Below are positions 16,169 to 27,450 of a DNA stretch of 64,000 bases, piece by piece. Numbering within the stretch: position 1 is the stretch's first letter; the number at the start of each line of letters is the position of its first letter. The DNA is taken from assembly GCF_004028095.1 (NCBI RefSeq), contig NZ_SBHM01000007.1, positions 2,232,001-2,296,000 on the forward strand. Direction: 5' to 3'. The stretch comes from Paenarthrobacter ureafaciens. GTDB taxonomy: Bacteria > Actinomycetota > Actinomycetes > Actinomycetales > Micrococcaceae. The notes beneath the pieces were generated by a model. That model was not told where the DNA came from, searched no databases, and worked only from the letters and a program-made list of their open reading frames with translations. The position numbers and the translations under genes were made by a program.

Positions 16169-16392
16169 GGTTCCTCAATCCTTATTTGCCCGGCGGAAAG
16201 CAGGTTTCAGCAGGGTTTTGAATTTCTTGTGTCGAGCGTACACGTTTAGGGGTTTGCAGGTGGTATGTTCACTGAACACGTACCTGAGACAAAGTCCCAC
16301 TACGGCGCTGTGATTGGTCTCCAAGCGCCGTCCGGAATGCGGATCAAGGGCATGGCAAACTCAATATTCCGGTCTCATGGGGGGACTATCTT

Positions 16393-17208
16393 TTGAATCG
16401 CGAACAGCGCAACGAGCTGGTGTTGCAACACCTCCCGCTCGTTGGTTACTTGGTCTCTGACCTTTGTGCGCGCGCATCTCATTTGTCGCGCGATGATTTT
16501 GCCTCGGTTGGTTCCCTCGCCCTCATCAGTTCGGCAGATTCCTTCGACCCGGACCTGGGTGTTCCTTTCGGGGCTTTCGCACGCCGTCGAATCATTGGGG
16601 CTTTCGCGGACGAAATGCGCGCGGGAGACTGGGCTACCCGTTCGGCCCGCAAGCGCATCAAGGAAACCCTCGCCGTCCAGGAAACCCTTACGGGTGTGCT
16701 GGGACGCGGTCCGAGCGTTGCCGAGATGGCCTCTGCCCTTGGCGTCGAGCGCAGCCACGTCGAGGCGGCCTTGGCCGATGCAGCCAGAACCCTGACGTCG
16801 CTGGATGAGGTCGTGGTGGATACCGTGGCATCGGTAGCTCCGTCACCGGAGAACTCCGTGCTCGCCGACGAGCGCATCAAGTACCTCCGGGCCGCCGTCG
16901 ATGCCTTGCCTGAGAAGATGCGGTTCGTCATCAGGGAGATCTACTTGGCAGGCCGTTCGGTCAAAGACCTCGCAGAGGAACTGGGCTCCACCCACGCGGC
17001 AGTTTCGCAGCAGCGGGCCGAAGGCATCCGGCTTTTGCGCGACGGCCTGGCCGCCCACTATTCAGATAACCCGGACCGGGCATTTGAACCTGAGTCCCGG
17101 ATCACCGCCCGGCGTCGGAACGATTACCTTTCCGCCCTCGCCACGGCCACTACCGGCGGAATCACCCGGAGCCTGGGATTGGGTTCAACCCTCAACCAAG
17201 CCGTCTAG
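16393..17208 (+). CDS. fliA: FliA-type flagellar sigma factor (sigma-28 family)
   Basis: 271 residues from TTG 16393, with GGGGGA upstream. Region 2 is at about 10-80 (HLPLVGYLVSDLCARA, then FGAFARRRIIGAFADEMR with the FliA-like DEMRAGDWATRSARK). Region 3 is around 95-135 (GRGPSVAEMASALGVE). Region 4 is at about 165-215 (ALPEKMRFVIREIY, then helix-turn-helix VKDLAEELGSTHAAVSQQ). It probably directs late flagellar promoters. It sits at the end of the cluster and is divergent from flgN. The 224-base gap upstream has no promoter I can name. Confidence 0.85.
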   Translation: MNREQRNELVLQHLPLVGYLVSDLCARASHLSRDDFASVGSLALISSADSFDPDLGVPFGAFARRRIIGAFADEMRAGDWATRSARKRIKETLAVQETLTGVLGRGPSVAEMASALGVERSHVEAALADAARTLTSLDEVVVDTVASVAPSPENSVLADERIKYLRAAVDALPEKMRFVIREIYLAGRSVKDLAEELGSTHAAVSQQRAEGIRLLRDGLAAHYSDNPDRAFEPESRITARRRNDYLSALATATTGGITRSLGLGSTLNQAV

Positions 17209-17219
17209 AAAGCACCGGA

Positions 17220-18773
17220 CTACTGCGCCTTCGGCACCCGGCGAAGAACGACGGCGGCAAGCACTGCCGCTCCGGCCATCAGTACCAGCCCGATCGCCGC
17301 GGTGACGTGCACTCCGGATTCGAAGGCCACCCCTGCGGCCGCAGTCAGTGCCTCGGACAAGGGCGCGGGCAGTGCGGCCGCCGCATCAACCGCTCCGGCC
17401 AAGGTTTCCCCTGACTGGCCCGCAGCGGCAGCGGATACGCCGTCCGGTATCACCAGGTTGTGCTGGTAGGACGCGGTCAGGATGGAGCCCAGGACGGCGG
17501 TGCCCAGGAGCGATCCCAGTTCGTAGCCTGTTTCCGAGATGGCGGATGCCGCGCCGGACTTGTCCGCCGGGACCGAGCCCAGGATGAGGTCGTTGGAGAT
17601 GGTCTCCGCAGCACCCACACCAACTGCCAACACCGTCAGTGCTGAGAGCAGGAACACCGGGCCGCTTCCGTGATCGCCCACGACAACCGCCAGGTACCCC
17701 ACTGCGTTGAGGACCAGGCCGCCCGCCACCACGAAGCCGGGGCGGATCCGCTTCACCAGCGGCACCACTACCAGCCCTGCCACGATGGTGGCCAAGAGGG
17801 CCGGGATCATGGCAATGCCGGCCTCCATGGGCGACTGGCCTTCGATGAGTTGCAGGTGCTGGGCGAAGAAGTAGATGAACCCGGTCATGGAGAACAGGGA
17901 CAGCACGTTGGCGACGATGGCCGTGCTGAACACTTTGTTGCTGAAGAGGCGCACGTCCAGCATGGGGCTGGCCAACTGCTGCTGCCGCCGCACGAAGAGC
18001 ACGCCCAGTACCGCGCCGAAGAGCATGAAGAAAGCCGCGGTTGGCCCGAAGCCGTGCACGGCGAATTCCTTGATGCCGTAGACGAACGGAGCCATGGTGA
18101 GGACGGACAGGACGATGCTTGGTACGTCCACCCGGCCAGGGTTGGCGTCCTTCGACTCCGGAATGAGGATCCTGCCGAACGCAAGCAGGGGCAGGAGCAG
18201 GAACGTTGCCACCAGGAAGACAGCTCCCCACCAGAAGTGCTCCACCAGCCAGCCCCCAAAGATGGGACCGAGGGCTGCGCCGCCCGAGAACCCGGCTGCC
18301 CAGACGGCGATGGCGAGGCGGCGCCGGTTCGGATCGGTGAAGATGTTCCTGATCAGGGACAGTGTTGAGGGCATCAGCATGGCGCCGAAGACTCCAAGGG
18401 CTGCGCGGCCGGCTATCAGCCATTCAGCCGAGGGCGCGAACGCCGTAGCAGCCGACACCGCAGCGAAGCCTGTGCTGCCGGCCAGAAGCAGCCGCCGTCG
18501 TCCTATCCTGTCGCCGAGGTTGCCCATGGATACCAGCAATGCAGCCAGGACCAGCGGGTACGCGTCAACGATCCACAGAAGCTGGATGCCCCCGACTTCC
18601 AATGAGCGGGCGATCTCCGGTAGAGCGAAGGTGAGGGCGGTGTTGTCCACGGCCACCAGGAGAACCGGAAACATGAGCAGGGCAAGGGCCGTCCAGTCGC
18701 GCCATGCTGCCGTCCTGCCGTGGAGGCGACGGGTGGAAGTGCGGGGAGCTTTGGTTGCGGACGACGAAAACAT
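17220..18773 (-). CDS. MFS drug efflux transporter (DHA2/EmrB-QacA type)
   Basis: 517 residues with about 14 membrane segments, typical of the 14-TM DHA2 proton antiporters. Motif A is present as GNLGDRIGRRRLLLAG; motif C-like glycines occur in AAGFSGGAALGPIFGG. The frame has ATGs at 18779 and 18773; I chose 18773 because it lies 7 bases after a -10 box, as expected for a leaderless mRNA. It is divergent from a TetR gene, and the operator is in its promoter, so it is probably induced by its substrate. The substrate is unknown. Confidence 0.88.
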   Translation of the reverse strand: MFSSSATKAPRTSTRRLHGRTAAWRDWTALALLMFPVLLVAVDNTALTFALPEIARSLEVGGIQLLWIVDAYPLVLAALLVSMGNLGDRIGRRRLLLAGSTGFAAVSAATAFAPSAEWLIAGRAALGVFGAMLMPSTLSLIRNIFTDPNRRRLAIAVWAAGFSGGAALGPIFGGWLVEHFWWGAVFLVATFLLLPLLAFGRILIPESKDANPGRVDVPSIVLSVLTMAPFVYGIKEFAVHGFGPTAAFFMLFGAVLGVLFVRRQQQLASPMLDVRLFSNKVFSTAIVANVLSLFSMTGFIYFFAQHLQLIEGQSPMEAGIAMIPALLATIVAGLVVVPLVKRIRPGFVVAGGLVLNAVGYLAVVVGDHGSGPVFLLSALTVLAVGVGAAETISNDLILGSVPADKSGAASAISETGYELGSLLGTAVLGSILTASYQHNLVIPDGVSAAAAGQSGETLAGAVDAAAALPAPLSEALTAAAGVAFESGVHVTAAIGLVLMAGAAVLAAVVLRRVPKAQ

Positions 18774-18780
18774 GAACATT

Positions 18781-18809
18781 ACTGTACCGTCCAGACGGTA
18801 TAGTTTCAA
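18781..18809 (-). promoter_or_regulatory. Promoter of the MFS gene
   Basis: On the minus strand: -35 TTGAAA (18804-18809), a 17-base spacer, -10 TACAGT (18781-18786). Near-consensus spacing and sequence; the TetR-type operator fills most of the spacer. Confidence 0.75.
18785..18800. promoter_or_regulatory. TetR-type operator
   Basis: TACCGTCCAGACGGTA, a palindrome with two perfect 7-base arms, inside the MFS promoter spacer. Predicted site for the adjacent TetR repressor, which would block RNA polymerase binding. Confidence 0.75.
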
Positions 18810-18846
18810 AAGAGCTCAACACGCCTGTTTAGGGAATGATGGACAC

Positions 18847-19386
18847 ATGCCGCGAAAACCAGTTGCCAAGGATGCCGTCCTGGATGCCTTCGAGGCGCTC
18901 CTGATCGAGGTGGGGGAGCGGGCAGCAACGCTCGACGCCGTCGCGAAGCGCGCCGGAGTCTCCAAGGGAGGGCTCCTCTATCACTTCCCCAACAAGGAGG
19001 CCCTCATCAGCGCTTTGCTGGAACGCCTGGACCGCTTGGCGGAGGAAGACACCGAACAAATGATCGCGGCCCCGGACGGCGCAGCTGCGTACTTCATCCG
19101 GTCTTCAGTGTGGGCCGGTACGCCCATGGACCGGGCTTTTGTGGCGACCACCCGCTTGGCAGAGGTAGCCCACGAGGAGACGCGGAGGAGGTTTGCCGCC
19201 ATCCAACAACGCTGGCTCGACGTGCTCGCCGAGGACGTTGGGCCGGAAGTCGCCAAAGCCGTCAGCTACATGGGTGACGGACTCTATTTCAACGCCATGT
19301 TCGAAGGCGGGCAGGCGGGCGGCAGCGCCGGGCGGGAGGCCGACGTCGGGATCCTGCTCGAGGTTCTGGAGCGACTGCGGAAGTAG
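18847..19386 (+). CDS. TetR-family repressor of the MFS pump
   Basis: 179 residues. The N-terminal DNA-binding domain has a helix-turn-helix (TLDAVAKRAGVSKGGLLYHF at about 28-47). The C-terminal ligand domain is less conserved (VSYMGDGLYFNAMFEG near the end). The ATG at 18847 gives the normal family length. It is divergent from the pump across a 73-base gap containing the palindromic operator, so local repression is the natural reading. Confidence 0.88.
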   Translation: MPRKPVAKDAVLDAFEALLIEVGERAATLDAVAKRAGVSKGGLLYHFPNKEALISALLERLDRLAEEDTEQMIAAPDGAAAYFIRSSVWAGTPMDRAFVATTRLAEVAHEETRRRFAAIQQRWLDVLAEDVGPEVAKAVSYMGDGLYFNAMFEGGQAGGSAGREADVGILLEVLERLRK

Positions 19387-19476
19387 CGCTCCGCCTATTT
19401 GCCGCGACGCCGGGCACGTAGGACAATTAACAATTGTGGTGCGCCTTGCAGCGGGCCGCGAACAACTGCATAAGCC

Positions 19477-19482
19477 TATGAT
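19477..19482 (+). promoter_or_regulatory. -10 box before the glycine riboswitch
   Basis: TATGAT, 2-7 bases before the first aptamer helix begins; a start about 7 bases on would put the RNA 5' end at the aptamer. No good -35 at 17 bases. A small palindrome (ACAATT, AATTGT) lies at about 19422-19436. Confidence 0.5.
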
Positions 19483-19715
19483 CTGCGGCGGGAGAGTCCT
19501 GCAAAGCACGTGACGCAGGCGCCGTAGGAGCAAATCCTCCCCAGGAATCTCTCAGGCCCACGCACCGCCGCGGCTAGGCAACTCTGGAAAGCAGCAGGCA
19601 ATCCGCCGTCAGTGGTGACGATTGTTGTGTTCACCGACGGTGCAAGCGGCGTTGCGCAGGCAACCCGCGGAAACTCTCAGGTCCAATACAGAGCGGGGAG
19701 GAACCCGAGCCACTG
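19483..19715 (+). ncRNA. Tandem glycine riboswitch
   Basis: Two aptamers in series. The first (about 19483-19600) contains GGGAGAGTCCTG and ATCTCTCAGGCCCA; the second (about 19605-19715) contains AACTCTCAGGTCCAATACAG. Both carry the conserved core of the gcvT-type glycine riboswitch, and gcvP follows 40 bases later. In this class glycine binding normally turns expression on. No clear terminator stem follows, so control may act at translation. Confidence 0.93.
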
Positions 19716-19754
19716 CGGCGTACCCAAGCGCCGCCCAACTAATGGAGTTCCTTC

Positions 19755-22601
<2,847 letters not shown>

Positions 22602-22614
22602 GGGGATCCGGAAA

Positions 22615-23748
22615 ATGACTGAGAAGCACACGGCCCTCTACGAGGAGCACAAGAAGCTCGGCGCCTCCTTCACCGATTTCGGTGGCTGGCAGATGCCGCT
22701 CAAATACACTTCCGAGCTCGCCGAACACCACGCCGTCCGGAAGTCCGCCGGCCTGTTCGACCTCTCCCACATGGGCGAAGTCTGGGTCACCGGGCCGCAG
22801 GCAGCAGAGTTCCTGGACTACGCGCTGGTAGGCAAGATCTCCGCCATGGCCGAGGGCAAAGCCAAGTACTCGCTGATCTGCCAGGAAGATGGCGGCATCA
22901 TCGATGACCTGATCGTCTACCGTCGCGGCGCCGACAAGTTCCTGGTGGTTCCGAACGCAGGCAATGCCTTCGTGGTCGCTGCTGAGCTGCTGCAGCGCGC
23001 CGCGGGCTATGACGTGCTTGTTGAGGATGCTTCATCGTCGACGTCGTTGATCGCCGTTCAGGGGCCGCTTGCGGAAGCGATCCTGCTGCGTTTGGTCCCG
23101 GCCGGACAGCACTCGCTGGTCACGGACCTGAAGTACTACGCGGCAGTCGAGGTGACCTTCCTGGTGGCCGGGAGTGGGCAGGATCTTCTCCTGGCACGCA
23201 CCGGTTACACCGGCGAGGACGGGTTCGAGATCTTCGTGCCCAACGAATCCGCCGCCGCGCTGTGGCAGGCCATCTCCGCCGTCGCCGAGGAAGGCGAGCT
23301 CGTTCCGGCCGGTCTGGCCTCCCGCGACTCCCTGCGTCTCGAAGCCGGCATGCCCCTCTACGGCAATGAGCTGTCCCGTGAAGGCAATCCCTTCGCGGCC
23401 GGGCTCGGCCCTGTAGTGGCCTTGTCCAAGGAAGGCGACTTTGTTGGCAAGGAAGCCTTGGCAGCTTTGAAGGCCGACGGCGCAGGTGTCTCCACTGGTC
23501 GCAAGCTTGTGGGCCTCAAGGGCCTCGGGCGCCGCGCCGGACGTTCGCACTACCCGGTCTTGAAGGACGGCGCCGTTGTTGGCGAAGTGACCTCCGGCCA
23601 GCCCAGCCCAACGCTCGGGTACCCGGTAGTGATGGCCTACGTTGACGTTGCTTATGCTGAACCTGGCACCACTCTTGACGTCGATCTGCGCGGCAAGGCA
23701 GAGCCGTTCGAGGTCGTGGCCCTGCCGTTCTACAAACGGTCCCGCTAA
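22615..23748 (+). CDS. gcvT: Aminomethyltransferase, T protein of glycine cleavage
   Basis: 377 residues from ATG 22615 (GGGGATCCGG upstream); the frame opens earlier inside gcvP, but TEKHTALYEEHKKLGASFTD is the expected N-terminus. Folate-binding features include FGGWQMPLKY and LARTGYTGEDGFEIF. It moves the one-carbon unit from GcvH to tetrahydrofolate and releases ammonia. It lies 13 bases after gcvP. Confidence 0.97.
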   Translation: MTEKHTALYEEHKKLGASFTDFGGWQMPLKYTSELAEHHAVRKSAGLFDLSHMGEVWVTGPQAAEFLDYALVGKISAMAEGKAKYSLICQEDGGIIDDLIVYRRGADKFLVVPNAGNAFVVAAELLQRAAGYDVLVEDASSSTSLIAVQGPLAEAILLRLVPAGQHSLVTDLKYYAAVEVTFLVAGSGQDLLLARTGYTGEDGFEIFVPNESAAALWQAISAVAEEGELVPAGLASRDSLRLEAGMPLYGNELSREGNPFAAGLGPVVALSKEGDFVGKEALAALKADGAGVSTGRKLVGLKGLGRRAGRSHYPVLKDGAVVGEVTSGQPSPTLGYPVVMAYVDVAYAEPGTTLDVDLRGKAEPFEVVALPFYKRSR

Positions 23749-23779
23749 GTTTTTGATCACCCACAGTTAGGAAAACAGA

Positions 23780-24166
23780 ATGCCCAAAGTAGCGCCTGAA
23801 CTTCAGTACTCCGACGAGCACGAGTGGGTTTTGCGTGGGGAGGGAAACTCGGTATCCGTCGGTATCTCCGAGGTAGCCACCGACGCACTGGGGGACATCG
23901 TCTACGTGGACCTGCCCGAGGTCGGTTCCACCGTGACCGCAGGCGAAACCTGTGGAGAGGTCGAGTCCACCAAGTCCGTCTCAGACCTCTACTCACCCGT
24001 TACCGGCGAGGTCACCGAGATCAACGACGCCGTTGTGTCCGACCCCGCACTCATCAACAACGACCCCTACGGTGAGGGCTGGTTGTTCAAGGTCGCTGCT
24101 GAATCCGATGGCCCGCTGCTCTCCGCCCAGGAATACGCCTCCAAGAACGGCGGCGACCTGGGCTAG
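23780..24166 (+). CDS. gcvH: Glycine cleavage system H protein
   Basis: 128 residues. The lipoylated lysine is K65 in [17 protein letters not shown]. The remaining core (YSDEHEWV at the start, [13 protein letters not shown] later) matches GcvH along its whole length. It shuttles the aminomethyl group between P, T and L proteins. Last gene of gcvPTH; lpd and lipoylation genes are not in the window. Confidence 0.98.
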   Translation: MPKVAPELQYSDEHEWVLRGEGNSVSVGISEVATDALGDIVYVDLPEVGSTVTAGETCGEVESTKSVSDLYSPVTGEVTEINDAVVSDPALINNDPYGEGWLFKVAAESDGPLLSAQEYASKNGGDLG

Positions 24167-24178
24167 TCCGATCGGTCC

Positions 24179-24220
24179 GCGTGCCCGACGGGTCCGGCGT
24201 GCCCGGCGGGTTCGGCATGC
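24179..24220 (+). repeat. Short GC-rich direct repeats after gcvH
   Basis: Two and a half copies of an 18-base unit of the form GCGTGCCCGRCGGGTYCG, directly before the palindromic element. Confidence 0.55.
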
Positions 24221-24226
24221 CATCCT

Positions 24227-24285
24227 CCGATTCGTGGTTTAGCTGCGGAGTGTGCCGTGCGCGCGGCACACTCCGCAGCGATGCC
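24227..24285 (+). repeat. Palindromic repeat element, copy 3 (intergenic)
   Basis: Matches the two copies inside fliK. The core 24242-24279 is a perfect hairpin: 16-base arms around TGCGCG. It lies 60 bases after gcvH and may end or stabilise the gcv mRNA. Confidence 0.85.
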
Positions 24286-24343
24286 CCGTTTTGGCCAAGT
24301 GCGCTTTGGCGTAGCGTTGACTTGTAGTAACTGAATAAATTTG

Positions 24344-24382
24344 CGACGCCGGGTTGCCGCCTGAGGGGGCCGCCCGGCGTCG
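24344..24382 (+). terminator. Hairpin between gcvH and sdaA
   Basis: CGACGCCGGG (24344-24353) pairs perfectly with CCCGGCGTCG (24373-24382). A T-run (CCTTTTT) comes about 11 bases later, too far for a textbook terminator; it may be one, or part of the sdaA leader. The gcvH-sdaA gap (24167-24476) otherwise holds the repeats and a second hairpin. Confidence 0.5.
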
Positions 24383-24421
24383 TATTTCGGTCGCCTTTTT
24401 GCCACGAGCGGGAGGGGGCCA

Positions 24422-24443
24422 TCCGGCAGGACCATCTGCCGGA
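24422..24443 (+). other. Hairpin in the sdaA leader
   Basis: TCCGGCAG pairs with CTGCCGGA around a 6-base loop, 33 bases before the sdaA ATG. Possible attenuation or mRNA-stability element; no known riboswitch class recognised. Confidence 0.4.
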
Positions 24444-24476
24444 CCGTTTCATGCTGTATACAAAGGGATCCCGGTT

Positions 24477-25889
24477 ATGGCTGTTGGTGTTTTCGATTTG
24501 TTCTCCGTGGGTATTGGTCCGTCGAGTTCGCATACGGTGGGTCCGATGCGGGCGGGGGCGGTGTTTGCGCGGGAGCTTCGTGAATCCGGTGTGCTGTCTT
24601 CGGTGGCGGGGTTGAGGGTGGATTTGTATGGTTCTTTGGCTGCGACGGGTAAGGGTCATGGCACCTTTACGGCTACGTTGCTGGGTTTGGAGGGGTTTGA
24701 GCCGGAGTTGATCCTGCCCGGTGAGGTGGAGGAGCGTCTTGCTGCGATCGCGGAGACGGGCATGCTGAACCTGGCCGGGGCTTCGGGTGAGGGTGTGCTG
24801 TTGCCGTATGCGGTGGGGGATATGGTGTTGCATCCGTTGACGGTGTTGCCGCGGCATACGAACGGGATGAAGTTCGCTGTTACCGATGCCGGGGGGAACG
24901 TGCTGAGGGAGGCGACGTTTTTCTCGGTGGGTGGCGGGTTCATTGTTCGTGAGGGCGAGGAGGACGCGGCGCGGGCTGAGTTGGAGGAGTCCAAGGCGGA
25001 GTTGCCGTTGCCGTTCCGGACCGCTGCGGAGTTGCTGGGCCGGTGCTCGTCCAAGGGTCTGGGGATCAGCGACATCATGCTGGTCAATGAGCGGGCGTCC
25101 CGGTCCGAGGAGGAGATCCGGGAGGGTTTGCTGCATATCTGGTCGGTGATGGAGGCCTGTGTTGAAACGTCGCTCAAGCGCGAGGGTGTGCTGCCCGGGG
25201 GACTGAGGGTCCGCCGTCGTGCTCCTGATTGGTTGGAGCGGTTGTTGAAGGAGGACAAGGACCGGAACGATCCGAAGTACTGGCAGGAGTGGGTGAACCT
25301 GATCGCGTTGGCGGTCAATGAGGAGAACGCTTCCGGTGGGCGGGTGGTCACTGCTCCGACCAATGGTGCGGCCGGGATCATTCCTGCGGTGTTGTATTAC
25401 GCGTTGCATTATGCCCCGGGGATGGATCAGGCCACGCAGGCGGACCGGGATGATGTGGTGGTGCGGTTCTTGCTCGCTGCCGGTGCGGTGGGTGTGTTGT
25501 ATAAGGAGCAGGCCTCGATTTCCGGTGCGGAGGTTGGGTGTCAGGGTGAGGTGGGTTCGGCGTCGTCGATGGCTGCTGCGGGGTTGGCTGAGGTGATGGG
25601 TGGTTCCCCGGCTCAGGTGGAGAACGCTGCGGAGATCGCGATGGAGCATAATCTGGGGTTGACGTGTGATCCGATTGGTGGGTTGGTGCAGATTCCGTGT
25701 ATTGAGCGGAACGCGATCGCGGCGGCGAAGGCGATCAATGCCGCGAAGATGGCGTTGTGGGGTGATGGCACGCACCGGGTTTCCCTTGATGAAGTCATCG
25801 TGACCATGCGTGAGACGGGTAAGGACATGTCCCACAAATACAAAGAAACCGCGATGGGCGGCCTCGCCGTCAACGTCGTCGAATGCTGA
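24477..25889 (+). CDS. sdaA: L-serine ammonia-lyase (L-serine dehydratase)
   Basis: 470 residues from ATG 24477 (AAAGGGA upstream); the frame extends further back, but [20 protein letters not shown] is the family N-terminus. It is the single-chain iron-sulfur type: cysteines occur in [17 protein letters not shown] and in [18 protein letters not shown]. It turns serine into pyruvate and ammonia, and so continues the path from glycine via serine. Odd: codons end mostly in G or T through most of the gene, unlike the C/G-ending neighbours, and return to C-ending from about 25,790. Confidence 0.95.
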   Translation: MAVGVFDLFSVGIGPSSSHTVGPMRAGAVFARELRESGVLSSVAGLRVDLYGSLAATGKGHGTFTATLLGLEGFEPELILPGEVEERLAAIAETGMLNLAGASGEGVLLPYAVGDMVLHPLTVLPRHTNGMKFAVTDAGGNVLREATFFSVGGGFIVREGEEDAARAELEESKAELPLPFRTAAELLGRCSSKGLGISDIMLVNERASRSEEEIREGLLHIWSVMEACVETSLKREGVLPGGLRVRRRAPDWLERLLKEDKDRNDPKYWQEWVNLIALAVNEENASGGRVVTAPTNGAAGIIPAVLYYALHYAPGMDQATQADRDDVVVRFLLAAGAVGVLYKEQASISGAEVGCQGEVGSASSMAAAGLAEVMGGSPAQVENAAEIAMEHNLGLTCDPIGGLVQIPCIERNAIAAAKAINAAKMALWGDGTHRVSLDEVIVTMRETGKDMSHKYKETAMGGLAVNVVEC

Positions 25890-25927
25890 GTCTGTTCCCT
25901 GTCAGTCCCTAGTGCCATGCTGTATGC

Positions 25928-26749
25928 ATGAGCGGGGGATATGACCGGGATTTCTTGCGGGCACGCCTTGAGCTGCCCAGTCCGTCGGCGACGACGATTC
26001 TGCTGGACTACACCCATTTCTCAGTGCGTTTCCGGGCTGCGCGGAAGCTCGCAGCGATCGTTGGCGTTAATATCAGCGGCGGTGAACTGAATCCTTTGGC
26101 CCGCGAGGGAACCTGGCACTTTGACGACCGGATTCCCCGCGAGCAACAGGCCGGCCCGGACGTTTACAAGAACAACGCGTTCGACCGTGGGCACTTGGTC
26201 CGGCGGCTCGACCCCGTATGGGGCGATGCTGCCACAGCCAAGAAAGCCAACCAGGACACTTTCGCCTTCACGAACGCCGCACCCCAAGTGGACGACTTCA
26301 ACCAAGGCAAGGAGCTGTGGGTTGGCTTGGAGGATCACGTCCTCAAGCATGCGGACGCCTTTGACGCGAAGCTGAGCGTCTTCACCGGGCCGGTTTTCGC
26401 TGACGACGACTCTGAGTACCGGGGAGTCAGGATTCCCAAGAAATTCTGGAAGATCGCGGCCTGGACCAATGATGGAACCCTCGGTGCTGCAGGCTTCGTG
26501 CTGGATCAGTCTCCATTGCTGGGGAAGGTGGAACTGAAGAAGGCGATCACTGAGCGGCTCCTGGAAGGTGAACCGCCACCCCTGGGCCCTTTCCGCACCT
26601 TCCAGGTTCCCATCGGGGAGATTGCGGAGCTGACCGGGCTGAGCCTAAGCCGGCTTACCAACGCCGACCGCTTGACCAGCGGGACGCGTGAACTGGGGAA
26701 GGCGCCGAAGGCCATCCAGCTGGAGAGCATGGAGCAGGTCCGGCTCTAA
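25928..26749 (+). CDS. DNA/RNA non-specific endonuclease (NucA/Serratia family)
   Basis: 273 residues. The catalytic motif DRGHL begins at D86 (His89 as general base), and the metal-ligand region reads FTNAAPQVDDFNQ. The rest (VFTGPVF, WKIAAW) fits the family. No signal peptide is obvious, so it is either cytoplasmic or exported by another route; most relatives are secreted. It stands alone, 38 bases after sdaA, with no immunity protein visible next to it. Confidence 0.9.
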   Translation: MSGGYDRDFLRARLELPSPSATTILLDYTHFSVRFRAARKLAAIVGVNISGGELNPLAREGTWHFDDRIPREQQAGPDVYKNNAFDRGHLVRRLDPVWGDAATAKKANQDTFAFTNAAPQVDDFNQGKELWVGLEDHVLKHADAFDAKLSVFTGPVFADDDSEYRGVRIPKKFWKIAAWTNDGTLGAAGFVLDQSPLLGKVELKKAITERLLEGEPPPLGPFRTFQVPIGEIAELTGLSLSRLTNADRLTSGTRELGKAPKAIQLESMEQVRL

Positions 26750-27023
26750 TTGCAGCCTGCGAGCTCTCGGCCTGTAAATGATTGAAGACACAGCTCCCCT
26801 AGGTATGTGTAGGGATCGTTCAAATCGTGACGCGCTGGTGAGAATATTACATTCTGACGATCCATATTTCTCCGAAATATTCTTTAATTCGCTGTTCTGT
26901 TGATTCGCCTCATGCTGCGTTGGTATTTTCATGCCCACGGGGGGACAACTACTGACGTTGGAGTACTAGACGTTTTCAATGCCTGTTACCACCCGACTCC
27001 ACTCCTACTGAGAGAACGGTGAA
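26750..27023. other. AT-rich gap before the secreted-protein operon
   Basis: 274 bases, visibly more AT-rich than the surroundings. It contains an inverted repeat GAATATT...AATATTC (about 26840-26885) but no clear gene. It probably holds the promoter of the 27.0-31.5 kb operon; I cannot place the boxes. Confidence 0.4.
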
Positions 27024-27416
27024 ATGAAGAAATTCCTAAGCATCAGTGCGGCCAGCGTTGTCGCAATACCGATCATGATTGGCGCCAATGCTGGGGCGGC
27101 CCATGCAGGAGCAGAGCAAACATGTGGAAATGGGCAGGTCTGCTTGTTCCAAAGCTCCATGTGGAACGGGACCAAGTATTCGAACAACTACGCGACGACC
27201 TGGGTTGGTAGCGGGGCAAATGATCCAACATCAAACATTGTTGGGTACACAACCAATCCGTCCTACCGATACGTGACATTCTTCGAACACCTAAACTTCG
27301 GTGGGAATTCCTTCTACATGAAGGAAGGGCAGGCAATCAGTTATCTTGCGGATATCGCTTATCCAGGCGGGGGGAATTGGGATAATCGAATTTCCAGTCA
27401 CGATGAATCGTACTGA
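27024..27416 (+). CDS. Small secreted peptidase-inhibitor I36 / crystallin-like protein
   Basis: 130 residues. A Sec signal peptide occupies about 1-29, with a basic MKK start, a hydrophobic core and a likely cut after AHA. The mature 100 residues have the I36/beta-gamma-crystallin pattern: CGNGQVCLFQSSMWNG with two cysteines, then TFFEHLNFGGNSFYM and a closing WDNRISSHDESY. I36 proteins inhibit metalloproteases in Streptomyces; other members have no known target. GAGAACGG lies before the ATG. It heads an apparent operon with a lipoprotein and a MacAB-like transporter. Confidence 0.75.
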   Translation: MKKFLSISAASVVAIPIMIGANAGAAHAGAEQTCGNGQVCLFQSSMWNGTKYSNNYATTWVGSGANDPTSNIVGYTTNPSYRYVTFFEHLNFGGNSFYMKEGQAISYLADIAYPGGGNWDNRISSHDESY

Positions 27417-27450
27417 TCCAGCGAATCTCCTAAATTAAAAGAGTCGAAAG

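Noticed and set aside
16169..16392. A sigma-28 promoter between flgN and fliA
   Set aside because: No sequence resembling TAAA and GCCGATAA at the right spacing could be found; only a small palindrome (GTTCACTGAAC, near 16267) was seen.
24087..25835. A 582-codon open frame on the minus strand opposite sdaA
   Set aside because: The sense strand encodes a complete serine dehydratase with all motifs. The antisense translation is rich in Arg, His, Pro and Thr without any domain, and follows from the G/T-ending codons of sdaA.
25928..26749. Toxin-immunity pair around the non-specific nuclease
   Set aside because: No small partner gene adjoins it and no toxin delivery domain is fused to it.
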